This document shows positions 13,696-21,718 of a DNA stretch of 22,488 nucleotides, piece by piece. The stretch comes from Flavobacteriales bacterium (GTDB taxonomy: Bacteria; Bacteroidota; Bacteroidia; Flavobacteriales; BACL11), in the NCBI GenBank assembly GCA_002683775.1, contig NYTT01000084.1, positions 1-22,488 on the forward strand, read 5' to 3'. The position numbers were made by a program, and so were the translations under genes. The first letter of the stretch is position 1; each line of letters begins with the position of its first letter. The notes beneath the pieces were generated by a model. The model was not told where the DNA came from, ran no database searches, and saw nothing but the letters and a program-made list of their open reading frames with translations.

Positions 13696-14897
13696 TTATC
13701 AAATATTTTCTTACTTAAAATTTTAACTGGATACCATGATGCAAGCAAGCCAATTACAACAACCGTTATTATTACTAAGAAAATATCTAAAATTTTGACG
13801 GATACTGGATATGATTCTACCATAAAGCTACCACTACCCATACTTATAAATCCAAATTTATACTGCAACAAGGAAAATCCTAATCCTACAAAAAGTCCTA
13901 TTAATAATCCTGATAAAACTGTTAGCATTGATTTTTTAAAAAAAATAGATTCTATTAGATTTTTTGTAACACCAAAACTTTTAAAAGTTAAAATATCATT
14001 TCGCTTATCAATCATTAACATTGTTAATGAGCCAATTATATTAAATATTGATATAATTAAAATTAAGAGTAAAATAAGAAAAACCGCTAGTTTCTCAGTA
14101 TTTAATATCTTATAAAGAAAATCTTGTTGTTGTACTCTATTTTTCACTTCAAAATCATTACCAAGTCTTTCTTTTAAATAATCTTTAATCTCATTAACTT
14201 TGTGTAGATTTTTTACTTTTATTTCAATTGCTGAGATTAGGTTTTTTCTATCAGCTAAATTTTGAAGAAAATCTAAATTTGTAATTATGTATTGGCGATC
14301 TAAATCAGCTTGTACACTAAAGATGCCTACTGGAATAACTGCTGACTGGGTAAAAGCTATTTGAGGGTTTAGTAAAGTTTTTGCAGATCTATTGGGAACA
14401 AAAATTTTTAAATGATCTAAAATACTGCCAAAACCCATAGACAAATAGTACGCTACACCTTGGCCAATAACAGAAGTACTAGTATTCTTAGTTGAATCAA
14501 TATATCTACCATTAACTAATAAATCATCAAAATTAGTGAGATTTTTGTATGAATTTGAAACCCCTTTTGCTGTAGCGATAAATTCTTTTTGATTGTATTT
14601 CAAAAGAACTTTTTCTTCAAGAACATATGCTTTTTCTATTATTTCGTTGTGACTAATATTAATACTATCTACATTAAATACTTTTCCCTTAAGGGCTGTT
14701 ATCTTTATGTCAGGATCAAATGAGTTATACATTTTTAAGATTAAATCTTCAAAGCCATTAAATACAGATAATAAAATAATTAATGCTGCTGTTCCAATTG
14801 CGACTGCTATCAAAGAAACCCAAGAAATAATGTGTACAAAATTTTTGTGCTTGCTGGTATTAAAATATCTTTTCGCAATGAAAAATGAAAAATTCAT
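13692..14897 (-). CDS. LolC/LolE-like ABC transporter permease (FtsX-type)
   Basis: 401 residues. Four TM segments: about 24-46, 269-296, 322-346 and 368-390, with a large extracytoplasmic domain (47-268) between the first two; this is the MacB/FtsX/LolCE permease fold. The N-terminus FFIAKRYF...VHIISWVSLIAVAIGTAALIILLSVFNGFE is the LolC/E-type signature, so release or transport of lipoproteins at the inner membrane is the likely job, with an ATPase (LolD-like) encoded elsewhere. It starts 6 nt after rbfA on the same strand, so the two are cotranscribed. Ends tail-to-tail with dusB with overlapping stops. Confidence 0.87.
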   Translation of the reverse strand: MNFSFFIAKRYFNTSKHKNFVHIISWVSLIAVAIGTAALIILLSVFNGFEDLILKMYNSFDPDIKITALKGKVFNVDSINISHNEIIEKAYVLEEKVLLKYNQKEFIATAKGVSNSYKNLTNFDDLLVNGRYIDSTKNTSTSVIGQGVAYYLSMGFGSILDHLKIFVPNRSAKTLLNPQIAFTQSAVIPVGIFSVQADLDRQYIITNLDFLQNLADRKNLISAIEIKVKNLHKVNEIKDYLKERLGNDFEVKNRVQQQDFLYKILNTEKLAVFLILLLILIISIFNIIGSLTMLMIDKRNDILTFKSFGVTKNLIESIFFKKSMLTVLSGLLIGLFVGLGFSLLQYKFGFISMGSGSFMVESYPVSVKILDIFLVIITVVVIGLLASWYPVKILSKKIFDN

Positions 14898-14903
14898 ACT
14901 AAT

Positions 14904-15242
14904 TTATTTCTTCAAAAGAATATTAATCTCTTCAGCATATGCTGCCGAGTCATCCAAAAAAAATTCTAAAATTGGTACAATTCTAAGTTGATGCCTAACT
15001 AAAATACCAAGACTTTTTCTAATTAAACCACTATTGCTTTTGATTACTTTTAATGCCTCTTTAGGCTCTTCTGCAGGAAAAATACTTAAAAACACATTAG
15101 CATTTGCTAAATCAGGAGAGACTCTAACAATAGTAACACTTACCATTGTATTTCCAATCAAAGCACGTGCTTCTTTATGAAAGATAGATGCTAGTTCCTT
15201 TTGTAATAATCGAGATACTTTTTTTTGTCTTGTTGATTCCAT
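14904..15242 (-). CDS. rbfA: Ribosome-binding factor A
   Basis: 112 residues, slightly short as in Bacteroidetes. RbfA helps 30S subunit maturation (16S rRNA 5' end) and cold adaptation. KH-like fold: MESTRQKKVSRLLQKELASIF at the N-terminus (helix 1), VSVTIVRVSPDLANANVFLSIF (strands) and the C-terminal IRKSLGILVRHQLRIVPILEFFLDDS stretch, all family marks. ATG at 15242-15240. A minus-strand -7 box is placed 5 nt upstream, interleaved with the promoter of the divergent ABC exporter. Cotranscribed with the downstream permease. Confidence 0.94.
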   Translation of the reverse strand: MESTRQKKVSRLLQKELASIFHKEARALIGNTMVSVTIVRVSPDLANANVFLSIFPAEEPKEALKVIKSNSGLIRKSLGILVRHQLRIVPILEFFLDDSAAYAEEINILLKK

Positions 15243-15243
15243 A

Positions 15244-15275
15244 TTGCCAAAAATAAGGAATATTGACTACTTTTG
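15244..15275 (+). promoter_or_regulatory. Bacteroidetes-type promoter for the ABC exporter
   Basis: -33 TTG at 15244-15246, 21-nt spacer, -7 box TACTTTTG at 15268-15275, then 4 nt to the ATG at 15280. Both elements fit the consensus, and the box overlaps the upstream open frame, which supports the ATG at 15280 over the TTG at 15244. Confidence 0.6.
15248..15255 (-). promoter_or_regulatory. -7 box for rbfA, inside the ABC exporter promoter
   Basis: Minus-strand TATTTTTG (15255-15248) fits TAnnTTTG, 5 nt before the rbfA ATG. No minus-strand TTG at -33. It sits between the -33 and -7 elements of the divergent promoter. Confidence 0.45.
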
Positions 15276-15279
15276 TACT

Positions 15280-17100
15280 ATGTATTATTTTTTCAGAATA
15301 ATAAAATATATAAAACCTTATACATCTTATGCAATATTAAATGTTATATCAAACATCGTAAGTGTTTTATTTTCTTTGGTATCTCTTACAATGATAATTC
15401 CGTTTCTAGGAATTCTATTTGAAACTCAAGAAAAAGTATATAACCCGCAGCCTTTTAATTTTAATACAGAATCTATTAAAGATAATTTTTATGCAATTAT
15501 TAGTTCTATCATTGATGAAAGAGGAAAGTTAGAAGCCCTTCTTTTTATCTGTGTTTTAGTTCTAATCACATTCTTTTTTAGAAATCTTTTTAGATATTCT
15601 TCTTTATATTTTCTCACCCCGATACGTAACGGAATTGTGCACGATTTAAGAACAGATTTACATAAAAAAATTATTTCACTACCCCTACCCTTTTTCACAG
15701 AAAAAAGAAAAGGAGATTTAACATCTAGGTTAACTTCCGATCTTGTTGAAATTGAATGGAGTATAATGAGTTCACTTGAAATGATCTTTAAAGATCCATT
15801 AAACATAATTATTTACCTTATTACGTTAATTGTTATCAGTCCACAATTAACAATCTTTGTTGTTATTTTATTGCCATTAACTGGCATATTAATTGGTGTA
15901 ATAGGAAGATCTCTGAAAAAATCTTCAGATAGAGGACAAAATAAAATGGGAGATCTACTTTCTATAATTGATGAAAATATTTCTGGACTAAGAATCATTA
16001 AAGCATTTGATGCAGAACATCATATCAACTCTAATTTTGAAAGAGAAAGTGGAGATTACAAAAAAATAATGACCAAACTACTTAGAAAGAAAGATTTGTC
16101 TTCACCAATGAGTGAATTTCTTAGTACAATTGTTTTAGTAATTGTAATGTGGTTTGGGGGTCAACTTGTTTTAATGGGAGAAGGCAATCTATCAGCTGAA
16201 GAATTCATTGGATATATTTTAATCTTTTCTCAAATTATTCCACCTGCTAAATCATTAACCAGTTCATATTACTTTATTCAAAAAGGCAGTGCTGCTGCTC
16301 AAAGAGTGTATGAAATTCTTGATACTGAAAATCAAATTTCTGATGTAGTTAATCCAAAGCGTATAAAATTACTGAATACCCAAATTGATTTTAAAGACAT
16401 TTCATTCAAGTATGATAATACAGAAGTATTAAAGAATGTTAATTTCAGTATTGAAAAAGGTAAAATGATTGCTTTAGTTGGGCAATCAGGAAGCGGGAAG
16501 TCTACTTTAGCTGATTTATTAGCACGTTTTTACGACCTTGAAAAAGGAAAAATTCTAATTGACAATCACGAAATTAAGTCGATTGCATTAACTGATTTAA
16601 GAGGCTTAATGGGTATTGTTAGTCAAGAATCTATTTTATTTAATGATACAATTTATAATAATATTCGATTAGGGAAGCTTGATGCGTCTAAAGACGAAAT
16701 TATACATGCAGCTAAGGTGGCAAATGCACATCAGTTTATTTTAGACTCTAAGAATGGGTATCAAACAAATATTGGAGATAGAGGAAATAAATTATCCGGT
16801 GGACAAAAACAAAGAATAAGTATTGCCAGAGCTGTATTGAAAAATCCTGAAATTCTTATTTTAGATGAAGCAACATCTTCGCTAGATACTGAATCTGAAA
16901 AATTAGTTCAAAATGCTCTTAAAAAACTAATGGAAGCTCGCACATCACTAGTTATAGCTCACAGACTTTCAACAATTAAAAATGCTGATGAGATTATTGT
17001 TTTAGACAAAGGTATTATTGTAGAGAGGGGGACACATGAAGATTTAATATCAAAAAATGGACCCTACAAAAAACTATCTAACCTTCAATCTTTTTCTTAG
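15280..17100 (+). CDS. MsbA-type ABC exporter (fused TM and ATPase domains)
   Basis: 606 residues. Exports a lipid, lipid-linked sugar or drug across the inner membrane; MsbA-like lipid A-core flipping is the favourite but unproven. Six TM helices in residues about 10-325, then one nucleotide-binding domain: Walker A GQSGSGKST (401-409), Q-loop QESILF, signature LSGGQ (505-509), Walker B ILILDE (525-530) and the switch His in IAHRLST (H561). Half-transporter, so it works as a homodimer. Start: the frame is open from a TTG at 15244, but that TTG belongs to the -33 element; the ATG at 15280 fits the promoter and gives a normal N-terminus (MYYFFRIIKYIKPYT). It ends tail-to-tail with hflX with overlapping stops (17097-17100). 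Confidence 0.93.
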   Translation: MYYFFRIIKYIKPYTSYAILNVISNIVSVLFSLVSLTMIIPFLGILFETQEKVYNPQPFNFNTESIKDNFYAIISSIIDERGKLEALLFICVLVLITFFFRNLFRYSSLYFLTPIRNGIVHDLRTDLHKKIISLPLPFFTEKRKGDLTSRLTSDLVEIEWSIMSSLEMIFKDPLNIIIYLITLIVISPQLTIFVVILLPLTGILIGVIGRSLKKSSDRGQNKMGDLLSIIDENISGLRIIKAFDAEHHINSNFERESGDYKKIMTKLLRKKDLSSPMSEFLSTIVLVIVMWFGGQLVLMGEGNLSAEEFIGYILIFSQIIPPAKSLTSSYYFIQKGSAAAQRVYEILDTENQISDVVNPKRIKLLNTQIDFKDISFKYDNTEVLKNVNFSIEKGKMIALVGQSGSGKSTLADLLARFYDLEKGKILIDNHEIKSIALTDLRGLMGIVSQESILFNDTIYNNIRLGKLDASKDEIIHAAKVANAHQFILDSKNGYQTNIGDRGNKLSGGQKQRISIARAVLKNPEILILDEATSSLDTESEKLVQNALKKLMEARTSLVIAHRLSTIKNADEIIVLDKGIIVERGTHEDLISKNGPYKKLSNLQSFS

Positions 17101-18266
17101 TACAAGAAACTATTATATGGGTATCGCTTTTCATGTAATTCCTTAATTCTACTGTACATTTCATTTTTCAGTTCCTCAAAGTGAGTTTTATTGAGTGCAG
17201 AAATAAACATAGTATTGGTTTCTATCTTAGACATCCATGTTTTTTTAAGGTCTTCTAACGAGACATTTTCTTTAGTTGATGGAGTGAGATCATCTTCTTC
17301 TTTCTTAATAAACTTGTAAGCATCAATTTTATTAAATACAATAAGCGTAGGTTTATTATTGGCTCCAAGTTCTGCAATAGTCTTGTTAACAACATCAATA
17401 TGGTCTTCAAAGTTTGGGTTTGAAATATCCACTAAATGAATCATAAAGTCTGATTCTCTAACTTCGTCAAGTGTAGATTTAAAGCTTTCAACTAATTGAT
17501 GTGGTAATTTTCGAATAAATCCAACAGTATCGGTTAATAGAAATGGAAGATTACCAATCACCACTTTACGAACCGTAGTGTCTAGAGTGGCAAATAATTT
17601 GTTCTCAGCAAAGACATCAGACTTAGCTAACCTATTCATTAGCGTTGATTTTCCTGCATTTGTATATCCAATCAATGCTGCCCTTATAAGATGCTCTCGA
17701 CCCTTTCTTCTTGTAAGTGACTGTTTGTCAATTTTTTTTAATTTCTTCTTTAATAATGCAATTTTATCTCTTATTATCTGACGATCTGTTTCTATTTGTG
17801 TTTCTCCAGGTCCACGCATGCCAATACCTCCTTTTTGGCGTTCCAAGTGAGTCCATAAACCTGTTAATCTTGGCAACAAATATTGATATTGTGCAAGTTC
17901 TACTTGTGTTCTTGCTTGAGATGTCTTCGCGCGACTAGCAAAAATATCAAGTATTAAATTACTTCTATCTAAAATTTTAGCTTTTCCTTCAAGTGCTCTT
18001 TCTATATTTTTCATTTGAGAGGGAGTTAAATCATCATCAAAAATAACGGAGTCGATATTATGATCCTCAACAAAAATTTTAATCTCCTCAATTTTCCCTT
18101 TACCAATAAATGTTTTATTATTAGCTGAAGCCAATCTTTGCGTAAATAATTTTACAGGCTTAGCTCCAGCTGTTTTTGCTAAAAATGATAATTCGTCTAG
18201 ATATTCGTATGCCTGATCCTTAGATATGTCAGGTGTTATCAAGCCAATTAAAGCGGCTTTCTCCAT
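17097..18266 (-). CDS. hflX: GTPase HflX
   Basis: 389 residues. HflX binds the 50S subunit and rescues or splits stalled ribosomes under stress. N-terminal domain with GKGKIEEI (about 55-62); a glycine-rich segment RQKGGIGMRGPGE near 143-155; then the G domain: G1 GYTNAGKST (200-208), G3 DTVG (246-249), G4 NKID (312-315), G5 SAL (356-358). All switch motifs are complete. ATG at 18266. It follows the small 4-TM gene by 31 nt on the same strand with no box between, so they are probably cotranscribed. A 4-bp stop overlap ties it to the convergent ABC exporter. Confidence 0.95.
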   Translation of the reverse strand: MEKAALIGLITPDISKDQAYEYLDELSFLAKTAGAKPVKLFTQRLASANNKTFIGKGKIEEIKIFVEDHNIDSVIFDDDLTPSQMKNIERALEGKAKILDRSNLILDIFASRAKTSQARTQVELAQYQYLLPRLTGLWTHLERQKGGIGMRGPGETQIETDRQIIRDKIALLKKKLKKIDKQSLTRRKGREHLIRAALIGYTNAGKSTLMNRLAKSDVFAENKLFATLDTTVRKVVIGNLPFLLTDTVGFIRKLPHQLVESFKSTLDEVRESDFMIHLVDISNPNFEDHIDVVNKTIAELGANNKPTLIVFNKIDAYKFIKKEEDDLTPSTKENVSLEDLKKTWMSKIETNTMFISALNKTHFEELKNEMYSRIKELHEKRYPYNSFLY

Positions 18267-18297
18267 TTTAAATATTAATTAATTGAAAAAGTGGCAA

Positions 18298-18657
18298 TTA
18301 TTTGGACCTATTCTCAATGAAATTTCTTACAAAATACACTAGAGCTATTAGCGAAGAGAGCATCATAATAGAAACTCTAAATAAGCCAATTCCACCTTTT
18401 TCAATTTGAGAACCTAATGGTTTCCCCAGTCCTATTAATATTAAAACTGTTACAAGAACACCAATATGTGCAATCACCTTGTTACTATTTTTTATACCCT
18501 TACTACAAAGTAATAAAATAAATCCAAAAATTACGGGGATCAAAGCTGTCATTGACATACCTGTTTCTGGAATAGGTGTATTTACATCTATAAATCCCCA
18601 CAATCCAAAAATCATGAGAATTAAACTATTGATAAAGTTGATTTTATGTACTTTCAT
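18298..18657 (-). CDS. Small 4-TM membrane protein, unknown function
   Basis: 119 residues with four hydrophobic segments at about 9-22, 32-49, 62-78 and 90-110, short loops, and no charged catalytic motif. The pattern VNTPIPETGMSMTALIPVIFGFIL suggests a TMEM14-like or SPW-like fold by hydropathy only; I do not recognise the family. The frame is open to a TTG at 18678, but the intervening residues (LNKKKKMK) look like untranslated A-rich leader, so the ATG at 18657 is used. Lies upstream of hflX on the same strand. The 79-nt gap to the divergent amidohydrolase gene (18658-18736) holds no perfect TAnnTTTG box; nearest is TTAATTTG at 18721-18728 on the plus strand, one mismatch, 8 nt before the amidohydrolase ATG. 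Confidence 0.7.
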   Translation of the reverse strand: MKVHKINFINSLILMIFGLWGFIDVNTPIPETGMSMTALIPVIFGFILLLCSKGIKNSNKVIAHIGVLVTVLILIGLGKPLGSQIEKGGIGLFRVSIMMLSSLIALVYFVRNFIENRSK

Positions 18658-18736
18658 TTTCTTTTTTTTATTTAGCAAATTAACAAATAAAATTCAACTT
18701 AATTTGGTATTTTCACAGCATTAATTTGTTTAAATC

Positions 18737-21718
18737 ATGATTTTAAGAATATCAGTCATTCTATTTTTTTGCACACAAATTTTTGCGCAAAATATAACAC
18801 CTCCTAATGGTGTCTCTGAAAATTATCAACCAATATTCGCTTTTACAAATGCCAATATAATTATAAGTCCTAATACTAAATTAGAAAATGCAACATTATT
18901 GATTCAAGGAGATAGAATTATCGCTGCTGACACAAATCTTGAAATTCCTCTAGGGTCAATTGTGACTAATTTAGATGGGGATTATATCTATCCTTCGTTT
19001 ATTGATTTATACTCAGATTACGGAATAGAAAAAGTAAAAAAAGCGGCATATAACTATCGTCCACAATATCAAACTTCTAAATCAGAACCATATCATTGGA
19101 ATGAAGCAGTTCACCCTGAAATAAGTGCAAGTAGAAATTTTAAAAAAAATGAAAAAATAGCTAAAAAACATCTCTTTAACGGTTTTGGCACTGTTCTAAC
19201 TCATAATAAAGATGGTATTTTAAGAGGAACTGGAACACTAGTTTCGCTATCTCAAAAGTCAGATAATGAAAATATGTTACTTACTGATGGTGCTTCATTT
19301 TATTCATTTAACAAAGGTGTTTCAAGGCAAAAAAACCCATCATCTTTAATGGGAAGTATAGCTCTTATAAGACAAAGTTTATTAGATGCTGAATGGTATT
19401 CACAACAATCTAATCAAAAAAATCTATCATATGAGGCAATTCTTGAACAAGAAAAATTGCCTAAAATATTTAGTATAACTAATGAATTAGATTATAACCG
19501 TGTTTTAAAAATCGCTGATGAGTTTGAAATTGATTTCATAATCAAAGGAAATGGAAAAGAATTTCTTGTTATTAATGATTTAATTAATATTAGGTTCCCT
19601 GTAATTATTCCCCTTACATTTCCAGAATCTTATGATGTAAGTAACCCTGAAGCTACGGATTGGATTAGTTTAGAAAAACTTAAGAATTGGGAATCTGCCC
19701 CATTCAATCCTGGAATTTTAGCTGCAAACAATATACCGTTCTGTATCACATCTGATGGATTAAAAAATTCAAAAGATTTTCTTAAAAAATTAAGACTAGC
19801 AGTTAAAAAAGGATTAAGTCATAAAGATGCTTTAGCTTCACTAACAACTACACCAGCATCTATCATGGGAATAGAAAATACATTAGGAACTCTTAAACAA
19901 GGGATGCTTGCTAATTTCATTATTGCTTCAGATAATATATTTGAAAGAGGAACTATTTATGAAAATTGGACTCTTGGAGTACAAAATATTATTGCAGAAA
20001 AACAATTAAATGATATTAGAGGTCATTACACATTTAATTCTAAAGAGTATAGTAACGAAAAAATTATAATTGAAGGAAGCAAATCTAAACCTAAAACAAC
20101 TTTCCCTTTTCTTGATACTAATTCAATATTGACATATATAAAAGGTAATAATGTAACCATTTATACAAATGATGGAAGCTTTAGATCTACAGGTAAATTA
20201 ATTAAAGATAAGATATTAGGAAGATATCAAAACAATGAAGGTCAGTATTTCAATTTTTCATTGCAACTTGACTCACTCTTGAAAGAGGAAAAAGAAGTTG
20301 AAAAAAAGGATAATATTAATCTTATACCACCAGTGTACTGGCTTCCAAACAAATCATTTGGATTTAATGAATTGCCAACGTTTAAAAATATCTATTTTAA
20401 AAACGCAACTATTTGGACAAATGAGAAAGAAGGGATTTTAAGAAATTCTGATTTAATTATTGCTAATGGAAAGATTATTGCTGTTGGAAGTTTTTTAGAT
20501 CCTATTGAATTTTTTACTGATAATTTATATGAAACTATTGATGCAACTGACTTACATTTAACTTCTGGTATAATTGATGAACATTCACACATAGCAATTA
20601 GTAGGGGAGTAAATGAAGGGAGTCAAGCTGTTTCTTCTGAAGTTAGAATTGGAGATGTTATTAACCCAAATGATCATAATATCTACAGACAATTAGCAGG
20701 AGGAACTGTTGCTTCACAATTACTTCATGGGTCAGCAAATCCAATTGGAGGTCAATCAGCAATAATAAAGTTAAGATGGGGTGCAAGTGCTGAAGAAATG
20801 AAAATAAAAAATAGTGATGGGTTTATTAAATTTGCTCTTGGAGAAAATGTAAAACAAAGTAATTGGGGTAGCTTTGAAAATGAAAGATTTCCTCAGACTA
20901 GAATGGGAGTAGAACAAGTTTTTTATGATGCATTTTATAGGGCAAAATCATATAAGAAATTATGGGAAAAATACAATCGTTTATCGCTAAAAGAAAAACG
21001 TAAAGCCATACCTCCTAGAGAAGATTTAGAGCTAAACGCATTAGTCGAAATTTTAAATTCAAAAAGATTCATTACTTGTCATTCCTACGTACAGTCAGAA
21101 ATAAATATGCTTATGCATGTTGCTGATTCTATGAATTTTACCGTTAATACTTTTACACATATTTTAGAAGGATATAAAGTTGCTGATAAAATGAGAAAAC
21201 ATGGTGCTGGGGGATCAACATTCTCAGATTGGTGGGCTTATAAGTTTGAAGTAAACGAAGCAATTCCTTATAATGCAACTCTTTTGAATAATGCAGGTGT
21301 AGTGACTGCAATAAATTCAGATGATGCTGAAATGGGGAGGAGATTAAATCAAGAAGCAGCTAAAGCAATAAAATATGGAGGTACATCTGAAGAAGAAGCA
21401 TGGAAAATGGTAACACTTAACCCTGCAAAACTTTTACATTTAGACAGTCAAATGGGTAGTATAAAAGTTGGAAAAGATGCTGATATTGTCTTGTGGTCAA
21501 ATAATCCTCTTTCGGTATATTCAAAAGTAATACAAACATATGTTGATGGAAAACTCATGTTTGATATTGAAAGAGACAAAGAATTAAGAGAAAGAGATTT
21601 AAAAGAAAGAATGCGTATTATAAAGCTAATGAGCGAAGATAAAAATAGTAACAAAAAAAATAAACCTAAAAAAGTTCAAGAAAAATTATACCATTGTGAT
21701 ACAGAATATGACGAATAA
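18737..21718 (+). CDS. Exported double-domain amidohydrolase family protein
   Basis: 993 residues, about twice the normal amidohydrolase length. Signal peptide (MILRISVILFFCTQIFAQ) gives an exported, probably periplasmic or surface protein. Two amidohydrolase-fold halves are seen: residues about 33-425 and 550-945. The second has a full metal site: H616 and H618 in GIIDEHSHIA, H782 in ITCHSYVQSE, H808 in FTHILEGYK and D862 or D863 in INSDDAE. The first half ends its barrel the same way (ITSDG at 338-341) but where HxH belongs it reads SFIDLYSDYG (Y92, D94): no metal-binding His. The C-terminal tail (about 945-993) is Lys/Glu-rich and ends YHCDTEYDE. Imidazolonepropionase/dipeptidase-type activity is plausible; substrate unknown. 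Overlaps the next gene by 11 bp. Confidence 0.88.
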   Translation: MILRISVILFFCTQIFAQNITPPNGVSENYQPIFAFTNANIIISPNTKLENATLLIQGDRIIAADTNLEIPLGSIVTNLDGDYIYPSFIDLYSDYGIEKVKKAAYNYRPQYQTSKSEPYHWNEAVHPEISASRNFKKNEKIAKKHLFNGFGTVLTHNKDGILRGTGTLVSLSQKSDNENMLLTDGASFYSFNKGVSRQKNPSSLMGSIALIRQSLLDAEWYSQQSNQKNLSYEAILEQEKLPKIFSITNELDYNRVLKIADEFEIDFIIKGNGKEFLVINDLINIRFPVIIPLTFPESYDVSNPEATDWISLEKLKNWESAPFNPGILAANNIPFCITSDGLKNSKDFLKKLRLAVKKGLSHKDALASLTTTPASIMGIENTLGTLKQGMLANFIIASDNIFERGTIYENWTLGVQNIIAEKQLNDIRGHYTFNSKEYSNEKIIIEGSKSKPKTTFPFLDTNSILTYIKGNNVTIYTNDGSFRSTGKLIKDKILGRYQNNEGQYFNFSLQLDSLLKEEKEVEKKDNINLIPPVYWLPNKSFGFNELPTFKNIYFKNATIWTNEKEGILRNSDLIIANGKIIAVGSFLDPIEFFTDNLYETIDATDLHLTSGIIDEHSHIAISRGVNEGSQAVSSEVRIGDVINPNDHNIYRQLAGGTVASQLLHGSANPIGGQSAIIKLRWGASAEEMKIKNSDGFIKFALGENVKQSNWGSFENERFPQTRMGVEQVFYDAFYRAKSYKKLWEKYNRLSLKEKRKAIPPREDLELNALVEILNSKRFITCHSYVQSEINMLMHVADSMNFTVNTFTHILEGYKVADKMRKHGAGGSTFSDWWAYKFEVNEAIPYNATLLNNAGVVTAINSDDAEMGRRLNQEAAKAIKYGGTSEEEAWKMVTLNPAKLLHLDSQMGSIKVGKDADIVLWSNNPLSVYSKVIQTYVDGKLMFDIERDKELRERDLKERMRIIKLMSEDKNSNKKNKPKKVQEKLYHCDTEYDE

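Noticed and set aside
13795..14115. 106-codon plus-strand ORF inside the LolC/E-like permease
   Set aside because: Antisense shadow of the TM-rich coding region; no start signal or family.
14707..14991. 94-codon plus-strand ORF across the permease/rbfA junction
   Set aside because: Antisense to two well-supported genes.
15489..15806. 105-codon minus-strand ORF inside the ABC exporter
   Set aside because: Antisense shadow of the TM domain.
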